From the NCBI GenBank assembly GCA_902615855.1, contig CACMQN010000002.1, positions 1-64,000 of the forward strand: a stretch of DNA of 64,000 nt. Direction: 5' to 3'. A program made the position numbers and the translations under genes. The stretch is from an uncultured Candidatus Actinomarina sp. GTDB taxonomy: Bacteria > Actinomycetota > Acidimicrobiia > Actinomarinales > Actinomarinaceae. Each line of letters begins with the position of its first letter. The stretch's first letter is position 1. Positions 46,166-53,534 of the stretch are shown here, piece after piece. The notes beneath the pieces were generated by a model, which saw only the letters and a list, made by a program, of their open reading frames with translations, was not told the DNA's origin and searched no databases.

Positions 46166-46219
46166 CCTTTGTGGATCCCCAAGGAATTGAACCTGTGACT
46201 TTTTCTTTGTAAAGAATCA
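46166..46219 (-). repeat. Degenerate tRNA-Val 3'-end copy (att remnant 1)
   Basis: The reverse strand reads TTTACAA, then AAAAAGTCACAGGTTCAA, then a T-arm that no longer pairs and GGGGATCCACAAAGG. It matches the anticodon loop, variable and T-arm region and the flank after the 3' end of the tRNA-Val at 52453-52526, in the same orientation. The first 30 bp have no tRNA 5' half; instead TTTAATG and TTCTT are shared with the copy at 50.7 kb. It marks the far end of the tRNA island. Confidence 0.6.
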
Positions 46220-46227
46220 TTAAATTT

Positions 46228-47631
46228 TTATTTGTCTTTTGATTGATTTAATTTGTAAGGATTGGGTGAGGGTGGACACCCCGGAGGACATTTAGGCTGA
46301 ACTGTTCTTGTTTGACCAGGAATAATTACAGATGTTCCAGCATCAACAAATGCAACAGACCATCCCCAGTTTTCTGGATCTTCAATAACTAGTTGCGTAT
46401 TTGAATTAACACCAAAACCTTCATAATACTGATACATATATCCCATACCTTTTCGTTTATTGATAAAGCTTGACTCTCGTTTGTTTCCATTATTCTCTGT
46501 AAAAATAAACTTTAAATTAACAGGAGACCCATTGGTTACAACTATGAAGTCAATTTTTGAGTTATCAGAGAAAGGTAAATCAAGTGTTGTATTGCCATGT
46601 CCATGTTGGTTAAATATATAATTATCTGTTTGAAACCCAAGGTCTGTGGATATTATTTCTTGTTTTGGATCCAGGCTAGCGTCTCTTTCGTCACCATATA
46701 AGACTACATCCAGGTACTCTCCTCCAAATGGATGTTCTTCTGGTCCGATATACCAACCCATCGAACTAGGGAGTCCTCTTCCCCTTGCCCAGTCGTTACC
46801 ATAACTTGTACTCTCCCAACCTTCTTTTGGATTTCTGTATAAATTCGAAAACTGTTCAACGACTTCTTCAGTAAAAATTGCTGGTGCCATTTCTTGTTCT
46901 TTACTTGTACCTCTTTTCTCCATAAGGGCAAAAGCAATATGGCTTGAGCCCTGCATGGTTCCAACCATCTCTTCCAGTGTTGGAACATACATATATCCCA
47001 AGATGTCACCTTTTTTAACAACTTGACCATTTTCTACAAGAAGATAATCTCTGAAGAAGTTTTCATCCTCTTTAATAACATATCCTTCCATCTGATACAG
47101 AAAGCTCACAACATTACCATTGTTTTGTGCAAATTGTAATTTCAATAAGTAAGCAGAATGCCACCAGGGAGGGTCTGAGTCTGAATGGTCCACAACGTTA
47201 TAATAAGACCCATTTCCTTGTGCTAGCTCAATAATTCCATCTGCTACTGCGTAGAGTGCCGGAAAATCCGAGGGTTTTGTTGCCTCTCTCCATCTTGGAT
47301 CTGTATTTGAAAAATAAACTTGAGCATCATTATGTGGCCTTGGTGAGCGTTTACCTACATAAGGATGTCCAGCAATAATGTCTTCGAAATCAACAAAAAA
47401 TCTATCACTTTTATTTGTTATAAACTCTTTTATGTCTGGGAGTGTTTGTATTGTCAATCCGCTGTTTTGACTCTGGTTACCAGATTCTTGACTTGCTTTG
47501 GATTCTTGAGAACTTTTTTCACTTACTCCATTTTGTGACAATTCCTGATCTTGTTGTGGTTGTGTAGACATAGATTCCGGTGAGCCTCCACAAAAAGAAA
47601 TTAATAGGAAAAGAATTATAACTTTCTTCAT
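46228..47631 (-). CDS. Lipoprotein with degenerate M23 (LytM)-like domain
   Basis: 467 residues. Lipoprotein signal KKVIILFLLISFCGGS with Cys 15, then a Gln/Ser-rich linker to about residue 58. The central part follows the M23 order, HPYVGKRSPRPHNDAQVYF, VADGIIELAQGNGSYYNVVDHSD, VVKKGDILGYMYV and GSSHIAFAL, but the expected metal residues (H.G.D and H.H) are not all kept. It may be an inactive peptidoglycan-binding fold. A further beta-rich part with two Pro-rich Cys (PKCPPGCPPSPNP) ends the protein. It is the leftmost gene of the island. It lies convergent to the formyltransferase and away from the tRNA. Confidence 0.6.
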   Translation of the reverse strand: MKKVIILFLLISFCGGSPESMSTQPQQDQELSQNGVSEKSSQESKASQESGNQSQNSGLTIQTLPDIKEFITNKSDRFFVDFEDIIAGHPYVGKRSPRPHNDAQVYFSNTDPRWREATKPSDFPALYAVADGIIELAQGNGSYYNVVDHSDSDPPWWHSAYLLKLQFAQNNGNVVSFLYQMEGYVIKEDENFFRDYLLVENGQVVKKGDILGYMYVPTLEEMVGTMQGSSHIAFALMEKRGTSKEQEMAPAIFTEEVVEQFSNLYRNPKEGWESTSYGNDWARGRGLPSSMGWYIGPEEHPFGGEYLDVVLYGDERDASLDPKQEIISTDLGFQTDNYIFNQHGHGNTTLDLPFSDNSKIDFIVVTNGSPVNLKFIFTENNGNKRESSFINKRKGMGYMYQYYEGFGVNSNTQLVIEDPENWGWSVAFVDAGTSVIIPGQTRTVQPKCPPGCPPSPNPYKLNQSKDK

Positions 47632-47695
47632 ATAATTTTATTTTATTGAAAATAAAGGTGAATTGCAGGGATCAAGTAAGTAATTTACCTAACAA

Positions 47696-47863
47696 TTAAT
47701 TATTTTTAAAATAAACGAAGTAAGTTAAACGCAATCCAAGATACGCAAATATAGCAGCAAGAATTACTTGAGTCGGAGTGTAGTCAGAGCGAGTAAAGCT
47801 AAATACTTGCCAAGCTAAACCTAAAAGAACCAAAAAACCACCTAAGTTTTTTTTGTATTTCAC
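47696..47863 (-). CDS. Small two-helix membrane protein
   Basis: 55 residues from GTG 47863, with no ATG in frame. Two hydrophobic stretches, LGGFLVLLGLAWQVFSF and VILAAIFAYLGLRLTYFVYF, are split by a short RSDYTPTQ turn. The pattern fits a small inner-membrane protein. It fills most of the 292-bp space between two lipoprotein genes, and has no recognised family. No clear ribosome-binding site was seen. Short, so the call is moderate. Confidence 0.45.
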   Translation of the reverse strand: MKYKKNLGGFLVLLGLAWQVFSFTRSDYTPTQVILAAIFAYLGLRLTYFVYFKNN

Positions 47864-47923
47864 AATTTCATAATAATTTATAAAAAAAGTTTTTTTATAA
47901 AATGTGGGTCTGGGCTATGTATA

Positions 47924-48697
47924 TTAACTATTTTTACAATATTCGCTACTGTTGCCATCATTCCCAGATGGTGGTAAATTTTTAACTATTTCTTCGTCAT
48001 TAGGATTTAGCCAATCAAACCAACAAACTGCGTGTTTGCCAATTTTGTATTCAAACGATTTTACTAATTCTGAAGTTTTGCTTGCCTCATTTTCTTTTCT
48101 GTAGTCATATACACCAAAATCTACGAACACATTATTTAAAAATCCAACTTCGGTAGCTATCTCTTCACCTTTTAAAAACTCTATATTTTCTAAATTTGTT
48201 GTTCTTGTATCTCCTTCTTTTGGATCGGGAAGTTTATCTGCAATTTCTTGTAATTTTGGAGATAATACTCGTAAGTGGTCAAGCCTATAGTTCACATTGC
48301 AAGCTGTATTAAATTCAAACATATACTGAACTTCTCCAAAACTAAGATATCTACTACCAAGCACTAAAGAACTATCAATTGGAATCTTTACTGAAATCTT
48401 ATTGTTGTTATCACCTAACCCATCAAATCTAAATCCACCGTGTGGTTTAAAGTAATTACCTCTAATTTGTCCTGGATATAAAATTGAAGTAACCAAATTT
48501 AGATCAACAGGAGTGTCAAACAATAACTTTTCGGGGCAGTCAATATTTATTGATTGTGTAGTAGTTGTAGTCGGCGCAATAGTAGTTGTAGTCGGCGCAA
48601 TAGTAGTTGTAGTTGTTGTGTTAATTTCACTTGAAGATTCTTCACTGCCGCCACAAGCTATTACTAGAGCCAGTAATAAAAATATAATTTTTCTCAT
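47924..48697 (-). CDS. Thr-linker lipoprotein of unknown function
   Basis: 257 residues. Signal KIIFLLLALVIACGGS with Cys near 15, then EESSSEIN and a Thr-rich stretch TTTTTTIAPTTTTIAPTTTTT that spaces the mature domain from the membrane, as is usual in actinobacterial lipoproteins. The rest (from about residue 55) looks beta-rich with the charged pattern DPKEGDTRTTNLENI, and has four Cys in all, perhaps as disulphides in the mature part. No family recognised. Confidence 0.65.
   Translation of the reverse strand: MRKIIFLLLALVIACGGSEESSSEINTTTTTTIAPTTTTIAPTTTTTQSINIDCPEKLLFDTPVDLNLVTSILYPGQIRGNYFKPHGGFRFDGLGDNNNKISVKIPIDSSLVLGSRYLSFGEVQYMFEFNTACNVNYRLDHLRVLSPKLQEIADKLPDPKEGDTRTTNLENIEFLKGEEIATEVGFLNNVFVDFGVYDYRKENEASKTSELVKSFEYKIGKHAVCWFDWLNPNDEEIVKNLPPSGNDGNSSEYCKNS
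48560..48612 (-). repeat. 21-bp tandem repeat coding for IAPTTTT
   Basis: Two complete units and one partial 21-bp unit of AGTAGTTGTAGTCGGCGCAAT type, in frame within the lipoprotein gene. Each adds IAPTTTT to the linker, so length can change without a frameshift. Confidence 0.7.
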
Positions 48698-48780
48698 ATA
48701 TTGATAATTATTACAAATTTATCTTTCAAATGTAGATTGGATTTACATATAAATGTGTGTGTCCTTACAGTTATCATTTT

Positions 48781-50625
48781 TTAGGGAATTGGGAATTTTA
48801 ATTCCAATAATCCATCAGAAGCTTCATAAATATTATATCCTCCATCATCATTTGTAATATTTTCAATATACCAAGACACTTTTTGATCAAGTGTAGACCA
48901 AGCTTCTTCAGATGCTTTTTTATCAGTTACAAAAACTACTAATGTCGATACACTTCTTGTGTTTTTAAATTCTACTTTTCCATATAATTGTTCTAAATCT
49001 TCGACAGTATACGTAATTTTTTTATTTGCATTGAAACATATCGAAAACACATCTTCTTTACCTAAAGTTTTTTCACAATATTCATCAACTACTATAGGGT
49101 TACCTATAAAAGCATATAGATCACCCAGCTCACTACTAGGAAGCAACCCCATAATATATTTTTCAATGTTACCCATTTTGGTATCTGCACCATTTCCGTC
49201 TGCATAAAAATAATCTACTTGGTAATTATTACCTCCAAGTTCTTTAAGTGATTCATTGTTAAAACCTCCTAAAATTCCACCTGTTGAAAAACCAAAGTGT
49301 CCACTACCTGATCCTGGTTGATCAAAATAAACTTGATTATACGGAAGAATATCAGCTCCACTCCAAAGATGTAATAACTCATGCATTAGTGGAGCATTAA
49401 CATATGTAAAATCGCCCCAGTCATAAGTGGTAGTAGTTGAATTAAAAAACGCATTTAAGGATGGGAATATTAGATTTCCTCTTAATTTTCCATTTGAACC
49501 AAAACATGATGCAGATGAGTAAATAGGATAACCTAGCCCCTGTTCATTGTTGCTAATATCCTGTGCCATGCCACTATATGATCGAATATTGTCTAATCTG
49601 TTACCAACAAAAATTACCACTTCATATTCATCATTAATTTCTTTATATAAAGCATTCATTAATTTAGCCATATAGTTTCTGTTGTAGAATCCGATTGGAT
49701 TACTTGTCCAGTCGGGGTCAGAAAAATCGGTAAAAAACGAATCATAACCATCTTTGATAAAAAGTTCTATGTATTTTCCTGAAGGACTTTTTGAAAATAT
49801 AAAATCGTCATTACTGTTTTCATAATCATTATTTAAGTAAAAAGAAAGATCAGAGTTTCCTAAGTATATTTCTTTTAAGTTTTCTAAATTATCTAATAAG
49901 TCATAATCGTTACAGCTCCCTTCACTCTTTTGCGAATCAATGTATTTTAAATTTGATAATTTGTGGAGCATACTTGTATTTTTAAATCCAGCTGGAGTAA
50001 TAAGGTATTCCAATTTATCTAAAGGATATAAATGCTCAGCTCTTAATTGACTACAATAGTTGCAATTTAAATATCTTAACTCTGTTAGGTTTGACAAAAA
50101 CCTATAATCTCTTCCCCAAAATTTAAAACCTTGTCCTGCATCAAGATATTGCAAGCAAGTTAAATACTCCAATCCTTCATAACTTTGGATATTTTCATCA
50201 ATAGTTAATTTCTGTATGTTAAAAATATCATCACGCATTATTTCATCAAAAGACTTTAAAAATATTTTTTCAAAGTTAATTTTTGTATCAACAGAAAAAT
50301 TAGAATTTGGATTGAATGTTGAATTATTGATACAACTTTTATCCAGCTCAATTAGTTCAAAACTTTGACTCCATTCAAAACTAGGAAAACTATCTTTATC
50401 AAAAATAAATTTTGAATTAATATTTTCGAATTTATTTTTATCATCTGAGGTAGTAGCATCAGAAATATTTGTAGTCGTTGTAGATGAAGTAGTGGACGAT
50501 TCTTGAGTTGTAATAGTTGAATCTACACCAGTTGTAATAGTAGATGATACCAATGAATCATTATTTGAAACTTCACTTCCTCCACAAAATGAAAAAAACA
50601 TAATTACAACAGCTATTTTTTTCAT
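48781..50625 (-). CDS. Lipoprotein with LRR-like repeats and HExxH metalloprotease motif
   Basis: 614 residues. Signal KKIAVVIMFFSFCGGS with Cys near 14, a Ser/Thr linker to about 65, then a leucine-rich-repeat-like part (about 135-255) with repeated LxxLxxLxL such as LTELRYLNC, LSNLKYIDS and LENLKEIYL. A later domain contains APLMHELLHLWSGADIL (near 408-424), the HExxH zinc motif, after VNAPL. It reads as a surface zinc protease with an LRR-type binding region. TAAAAT (50632-50637) is 6 bp before the ATG. Confidence 0.65.
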   Translation of the reverse strand: MKKIAVVIMFFSFCGGSEVSNNDSLVSSTITTGVDSTITTQESSTTSSTTTTNISDATTSDDKNKFENINSKFIFDKDSFPSFEWSQSFELIELDKSCINNSTFNPNSNFSVDTKINFEKIFLKSFDEIMRDDIFNIQKLTIDENIQSYEGLEYLTCLQYLDAGQGFKFWGRDYRFLSNLTELRYLNCNYCSQLRAEHLYPLDKLEYLITPAGFKNTSMLHKLSNLKYIDSQKSEGSCNDYDLLDNLENLKEIYLGNSDLSFYLNNDYENSNDDFIFSKSPSGKYIELFIKDGYDSFFTDFSDPDWTSNPIGFYNRNYMAKLMNALYKEINDEYEVVIFVGNRLDNIRSYSGMAQDISNNEQGLGYPIYSSASCFGSNGKLRGNLIFPSLNAFFNSTTTTYDWGDFTYVNAPLMHELLHLWSGADILPYNQVYFDQPGSGSGHFGFSTGGILGGFNNESLKELGGNNYQVDYFYADGNGADTKMGNIEKYIMGLLPSSELGDLYAFIGNPIVVDEYCEKTLGKEDVFSICFNANKKITYTVEDLEQLYGKVEFKNTRSVSTLVVFVTDKKASEEAWSTLDQKVSWYIENITNDDGGYNIYEASDGLLELKFPIP

Positions 50626-50631
50626 AGTGTC

Positions 50632-50637
50632 ATTTTA
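50632..50637 (-). promoter_or_regulatory. -10 box of the LRR lipoprotein gene (leaderless)
   Basis: TAAAAT on the minus strand, ending 6 bp before ATG 50625. Confidence 0.45.
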
Positions 50638-50698
50638 TTGAAAATGTTCGGTTTTTGTTCGGTTGAGCTACATATATATGTAAAGATTTCTAAAAAAT

Positions 50699-50746
50699 CC
50701 TTGTGGGCGCTACAGGATTTGAACCTGTGACTTCTTCCTTGTAAGG
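50699..50746 (-). repeat. tRNA-Val 3'-end copy (att 2), 48 bp identical
   Basis: These 48 bp are identical to 52448-52495, that is, the anticodon loop to 3' end of the tRNA-Val gene plus five bases beyond. The similarity continues beyond it to about 50669 as a further near-identical flank (CATATATGTAAAGATTTCT). The 5' half of the tRNA is missing and replaced by TTTAATGGTTCTTT-like sequence also found at 46.2 kb. It is a displaced 3' end left by an integration. Confidence 0.85.
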
Positions 50747-50760
50747 AAAGAACCATTAAA

Positions 50761-50852
50761 TACTAAAGAGTATCAGAGAATATCAAATTATAGAGTCAAA
50801 GAACTCAAGCTCTATCAAAAAGATATCAGAGGTTATCAGAAAGTATCTAAAG
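50761..50852. repeat. 10-bp phased TATCA repeats
   Basis: TATC motifs start at 50771, 50781, 50813, 50824, 50834 and 50844, mostly 10 bp apart, in two groups; 50761 begins a further related TACTAAA unit. Phased sites of this kind often bind a recombinase or regulator on one face of the helix. They lie between the displaced att copy and the end of the nuclease gene, in a 260-bp space with no other gene. Confidence 0.55.
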
Positions 50853-50866
50853 TTTTTGAACATTTT

Positions 50867-50887
50867 GGTGTCTTTTAGGTGTCTTTT
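50867..50887. repeat. Cassette repeat copy 3 (GGTGTCTTT doublet)
   Basis: GGTGTCTTT, TA, GGTGTCTTTT: two 9-bp direct units. It sits at the end of the nuclease gene and matches the copies at 51828 and 52396. Confidence 0.8.
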
Positions 50888-51789
50888 TATATTTCAACCT
50901 TATTCATAATGAATTCAATGCTGTATTCATAAAAATCAATTGAGTCAATAGCTGAAAGGGCATTTTTAAGACCTGCGTCAGCTTGATGGGCAACAATGCA
51001 TCCTTTAACTGATTCATTTTCATCTGCTAAATTATTTTTTATATATCCCATATATCTTGAAGTCTGACCAACAACAACATCACTAGCAAGGTCTCTTTTC
51101 AATTCAATTACAAGATATTCGCTACCATCCTTACTTTTTGCCAATATATCTAAAGGACCAGTATTTGTTTGATATTGTCTTTCGTAAAAGTCATATTTTT
51201 CTGCAAATATAGTGCTACTCCAATTTCTAACAATATAATCTTCGAGATGTTTTTCAAGAGCAAATGAAGACATTGGTAAATTTGAAATAGTCGAAGGCTC
51301 ATTTATTTCAGATGAATCAACTTGTTTCAAAGGTGTTCCTGTAAATATATCTCCAATATCATCTACTAAAAGTTCAAATTCTATAGTTTTCCTGTCATCA
51401 CCCGGTATTGATACACCATCTTTATAACTTATTACATTGCCGACTCCTAGATAAATAAATTCTGGTTTACTGTCCCATCTAGCAAAAAAATGTGGAGTAA
51501 TTTCTTTGTCTATTATTTTTTTTATTTGCTTTTGTTCTGAATGTGCATTTGGTTTTCCATACCAAGTTATTATTTTTTTCTCATCATCGTATTTATTTGG
51601 AAAATCAAGACCTAATCTACCAGGAAATCCTATATTCATAAAAACTATTAAATTATCTTCCAATGGTGGTTTTAAACTTGTGTAGCCAGTATCCCAATTG
51701 CCTCCAGATGGTCTTCCAACGCCTGGATAACATATTTCTCCGATACTTCTTCTGGTGTACTTGGATCCTCTTTTAAAATCTAATTCCAT
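50887..51789 (-). CDS. NucS-like endonuclease with DUF3427-like N-terminal part
   Basis: 300 residues. The C-terminal half has the restriction-like core of the NucS/EndoMS type: NTGPLDILAKSKDGSEYLVIELKRDLASDVVVGQTSRYMGYIK, with catalytic D (PLDIL) and E-x-K (ELK) near 217-230, followed by VKGCIVAHQADAGLKNAL. The N-terminal half (LIVFMNIGFPG, KYDDEKKIITWYGKPNAHSEQKQIKKII, PHFFARWDSKPEFIYLG) resembles the DUF3427 region found with some restriction or helicase systems. It probably cuts DNA in defence or repair. GATACT is 7 bp before the ATG; a cassette repeat begins 39 bp upstream. Confidence 0.7.
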   Translation of the reverse strand: MELDFKRGSKYTRRSIGEICYPGVGRPSGGNWDTGYTSLKPPLEDNLIVFMNIGFPGRLGLDFPNKYDDEKKIITWYGKPNAHSEQKQIKKIIDKEITPHFFARWDSKPEFIYLGVGNVISYKDGVSIPGDDRKTIEFELLVDDIGDIFTGTPLKQVDSSEINEPSTISNLPMSSFALEKHLEDYIVRNWSSTIFAEKYDFYERQYQTNTGPLDILAKSKDGSEYLVIELKRDLASDVVVGQTSRYMGYIKNNLADENESVKGCIVAHQADAGLKNALSAIDSIDFYEYSIEFIMNKVEI

Positions 51790-51827
51790 AACTATAAGTA
51801 TCTTAGCAAATGAATATTTTGGTCATC

Positions 51828-51848
51828 GGTGTCTTTTAGGTGTCTTTT
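51828..51848. repeat. Cassette repeat copy 2 (GGTGTCTTT doublet)
   Basis: GGTGTCTTT, TA, GGTGTCTTTT, the same as copy 3. It starts 39 bp before the nuclease start codon and includes the last codons and stop of the next gene (minus strand, ends at 51836). Confidence 0.85.
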
Positions 51849-52357
51849 AAAATTTTTTGTGCCTGAGATCTCACAGCTTTTCTTTCATCATTCTTTAACT
51901 GTCTTGCGATACTTATAACCTTTGACTTCAATATTTCGTCTGAATTGGATAATTTTTCTAGAAGTTTTAAACCTTGAGCAAGTATCATCCAGTCTTTACT
52001 ATTTTCCACCCAACTCATTGCATTTTTACTAATAACTTTGTATTCTTTATCGTCAAAATATGAAATGAAATCATAATAAATTGTAATAAGCCCAAGTTTG
52101 ACTACATTATGTTCAGACTTAGAAAACTCATCTATGAATCTTTTTTTATTTTCAACAAAAATATGATTATCACCTTTTATTATTCTTTTTGTTGCATTCA
52201 TAGCTCTCATTGCAACTAAAGAATTGATAGAAAAAAAACATAAGAATAATTTATCAATTTCTTTTATATTGCTTTGAATATGTTCTACTACTTTTAATGT
52301 CTCTCCAAGTGAGTTTTGTTTTCCTTTGCTTAACTCAAATTCAAAATCTAATTCCAT
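51836..52357 (-). CDS. Helical protein, possible ARM/HEAT-like, unknown function
   Basis: 173 residues, helical throughout with an alternating pattern such as KAVRSQAQKILKD and KLGLITIYYDF, suggesting an ARM/HEAT-type solenoid. The start MELDFEF and the flank before it resemble those of the nuclease gene (MELDFKR), although the mature proteins do not match. The last codons (KDT) and stop are encoded by a cassette repeat. TATACA is 7 bp before the ATG. I cannot assign a function; a partner for the nuclease is possible. Confidence 0.55.
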   Translation of the reverse strand: MELDFEFELSKGKQNSLGETLKVVEHIQSNIKEIDKLFLCFFSINSLVAMRAMNATKRIIKGDNHIFVENKKRFIDEFSKSEHNVVKLGLITIYYDFISYFDDKEYKVISKNAMSWVENSKDWMILAQGLKLLEKLSNSDEILKSKVISIARQLKNDERKAVRSQAQKILKDT

Positions 52358-52395
52358 AACTAAATGTATATTACCAAATGAAACTCTACAGAAGT

Positions 52396-52416
52396 GGTGT
52401 CTATTAGGTGTCTTTT
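52396..52416. repeat. Cassette repeat copy 1 (GGTGTCTATTAGGTGTCTTTT)
   Basis: A third doublet of GGTGTCT units, one base different from the other two. It lies 39 bp before the start codon of the 52357 gene, the same distance as copy 2 from the nuclease start, and close to the tRNA gene. Confidence 0.8.
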
Positions 52417-52447
52417 GAGTACATATATGTAAAGATTTCTGAAAAAC

Positions 52448-52495
52448 CCTTGTGGGCGCTACAGGATTTGAACCTGTGACTTCTTCCTTGTAAGG
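52448..52495 (-). repeat. Intact attachment copy within tRNA-Val (att 3)
   Basis: 48 bp identical to 50699-50746. The copy spans the tRNA 3' half and five bases beyond the gene, and further similarity continues out to about 52420. It is the copy that keeps the tRNA functional. Confidence 0.85.
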
Positions 52496-52526
52496 GAAGC
52501 GCTCTGCCGGACTGAGCTAAGCGCCC
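52453..52526 (-). tRNA. tRNA-Val (UAC)
   Basis: The reverse strand gives a complete cloverleaf of 74 bases with discriminator A: acceptor GGGCGCT paired with AGCGCCC, D-arm GCTC/GAGC, anticodon stem CTTCC/GGAAG around the loop CTTACAA, so anticodon TAC, and T-stem ACAGG/CCTGT with TTCAAAT. No CCA is encoded. Its 3' half is repeated at 50.7 kb and, decayed, at 46.2 kb, so it is the integration site of the island. Confidence 0.93.
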
Positions 52527-52577
52527 TACTTTATCCATTCATAATATAAAATATTTAGATTTAAGTTAAGTAAAATT

Positions 52578-53492
52578 TTATTTTGAAAATATTAAGTTAG
52601 TAAATTTTTGGAACCCTTTAGGTATAGATAATTCTAGAGATTTTTCGTAAGCATAATTTATGTTTGGAGCCGCATTTTTATAATTACTCATATCAAAAAT
52701 GGATTCACTGGATAAAATGTCAGTAGCAAACCCTACATCTGTAGAAATTATTGGAGTTTTTGTAATTCCACATTCTACAACTGCTTGTGGTCCCCCCTCA
52801 ATTCTTGATGAAACTATATATAAGTCAAGAATATTGTACAATTCATTAAGCTCCTCAAAAGTAACCATCTCAAGGTAAACATAATCGATATTCAATTTTT
52901 CTAACTCGCTAATTACGTATTGTCTTCTCTTACCTGTTAGAACTACTTTAAGATTTTTTATATCATCTTTTTTTGATTTAACTATTTCAATAAATCTATC
53001 GGGACCTTTAATAAGTTTTGGACTTTTTAAATCGCTTCCCTCAGTATCCCTTTGAAATGATCCAATAAGATATGATTTCTCGTCTATATTGTATTTTTTT
53101 CTTAAATTGGATTTATCTGGAATATTAAACCAAATTGACTCATTTACCCAAAATGGAATGTATGTTATTGGTTTAGTTGTTAAGTTTCTTAAGTCTTTCT
53201 CAATATATGGTGAGATGACATGGTATTCATCAACATAACTATCACGTTTATAAAAATCTTTTAAACTATCTCTTTCAAAATCCTTTTCTTCAAAATGATA
53301 AACAGAACAGACTACTTTATTTTTTTTTAAATATCTCTTTGGAATTTTTTTCCATAACCATGGTGAGATTATCCAAATAATATCTGATTCATTTATTTTT
53401 TCAGTTGATACTTCAGAATTATGTTCATACCATTCTTTTCTCATCCTATCAATAATCCAAGATTCATTAATTTTAGATAAATAAACTTTCAT
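52578..53492 (-). CDS. GT4 glycosyltransferase
   Basis: 304 residues, shorter than usual GT4. KNLKVVLTGKRRQYVIS, VYLEMVTFEELNELYNILDLYIVSSRIEGGPQAVVECGITKTPIISTDVGFA are the family-4 donor motifs, with the E..G..AVVE pattern near 232-240. The N-terminal part has WIISPWLWKKIPKRY and CSVYHFEEKDFER instead of the usual glycine loop. It belongs to the glycan set, but now lies on the far side of the tRNA island. Confidence 0.83.
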   Translation of the reverse strand: MKVYLSKINESWIIDRMRKEWYEHNSEVSTEKINESDIIWIISPWLWKKIPKRYLKKNKVVCSVYHFEEKDFERDSLKDFYKRDSYVDEYHVISPYIEKDLRNLTTKPITYIPFWVNESIWFNIPDKSNLRKKYNIDEKSYLIGSFQRDTEGSDLKSPKLIKGPDRFIEIVKSKKDDIKNLKVVLTGKRRQYVISELEKLNIDYVYLEMVTFEELNELYNILDLYIVSSRIEGGPQAVVECGITKTPIISTDVGFATDILSSESIFDMSNYKNAAPNINYAYEKSLELSIPKGFQKFTNLIFSK

Positions 53493-53534
53493 TACTCATA
53501 AGAATAATATGACTAAAGCTTTAAAATTCTAATT

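Noticed and set aside
46166-46219. A second functional tRNA
   Set aside because: There is no 5' half and the T-stem has mismatches; it is a remnant only.
47632-47923. Long intergenic space between two lipoprotein genes
   Set aside because: Not empty: a small two-helix ORF fills most of it. No other structured RNA was seen.
48513-48704. Val-rich ORF on the plus strand across the lipoprotein linker
   Set aside because: It is the antisense reading of the Thr repeat, with no own motif.
50669-50746. A second complete tRNA-Val
   Set aside because: It has only the 3' half; upstream of the anticodon stem there is no D-arm or acceptor strand.
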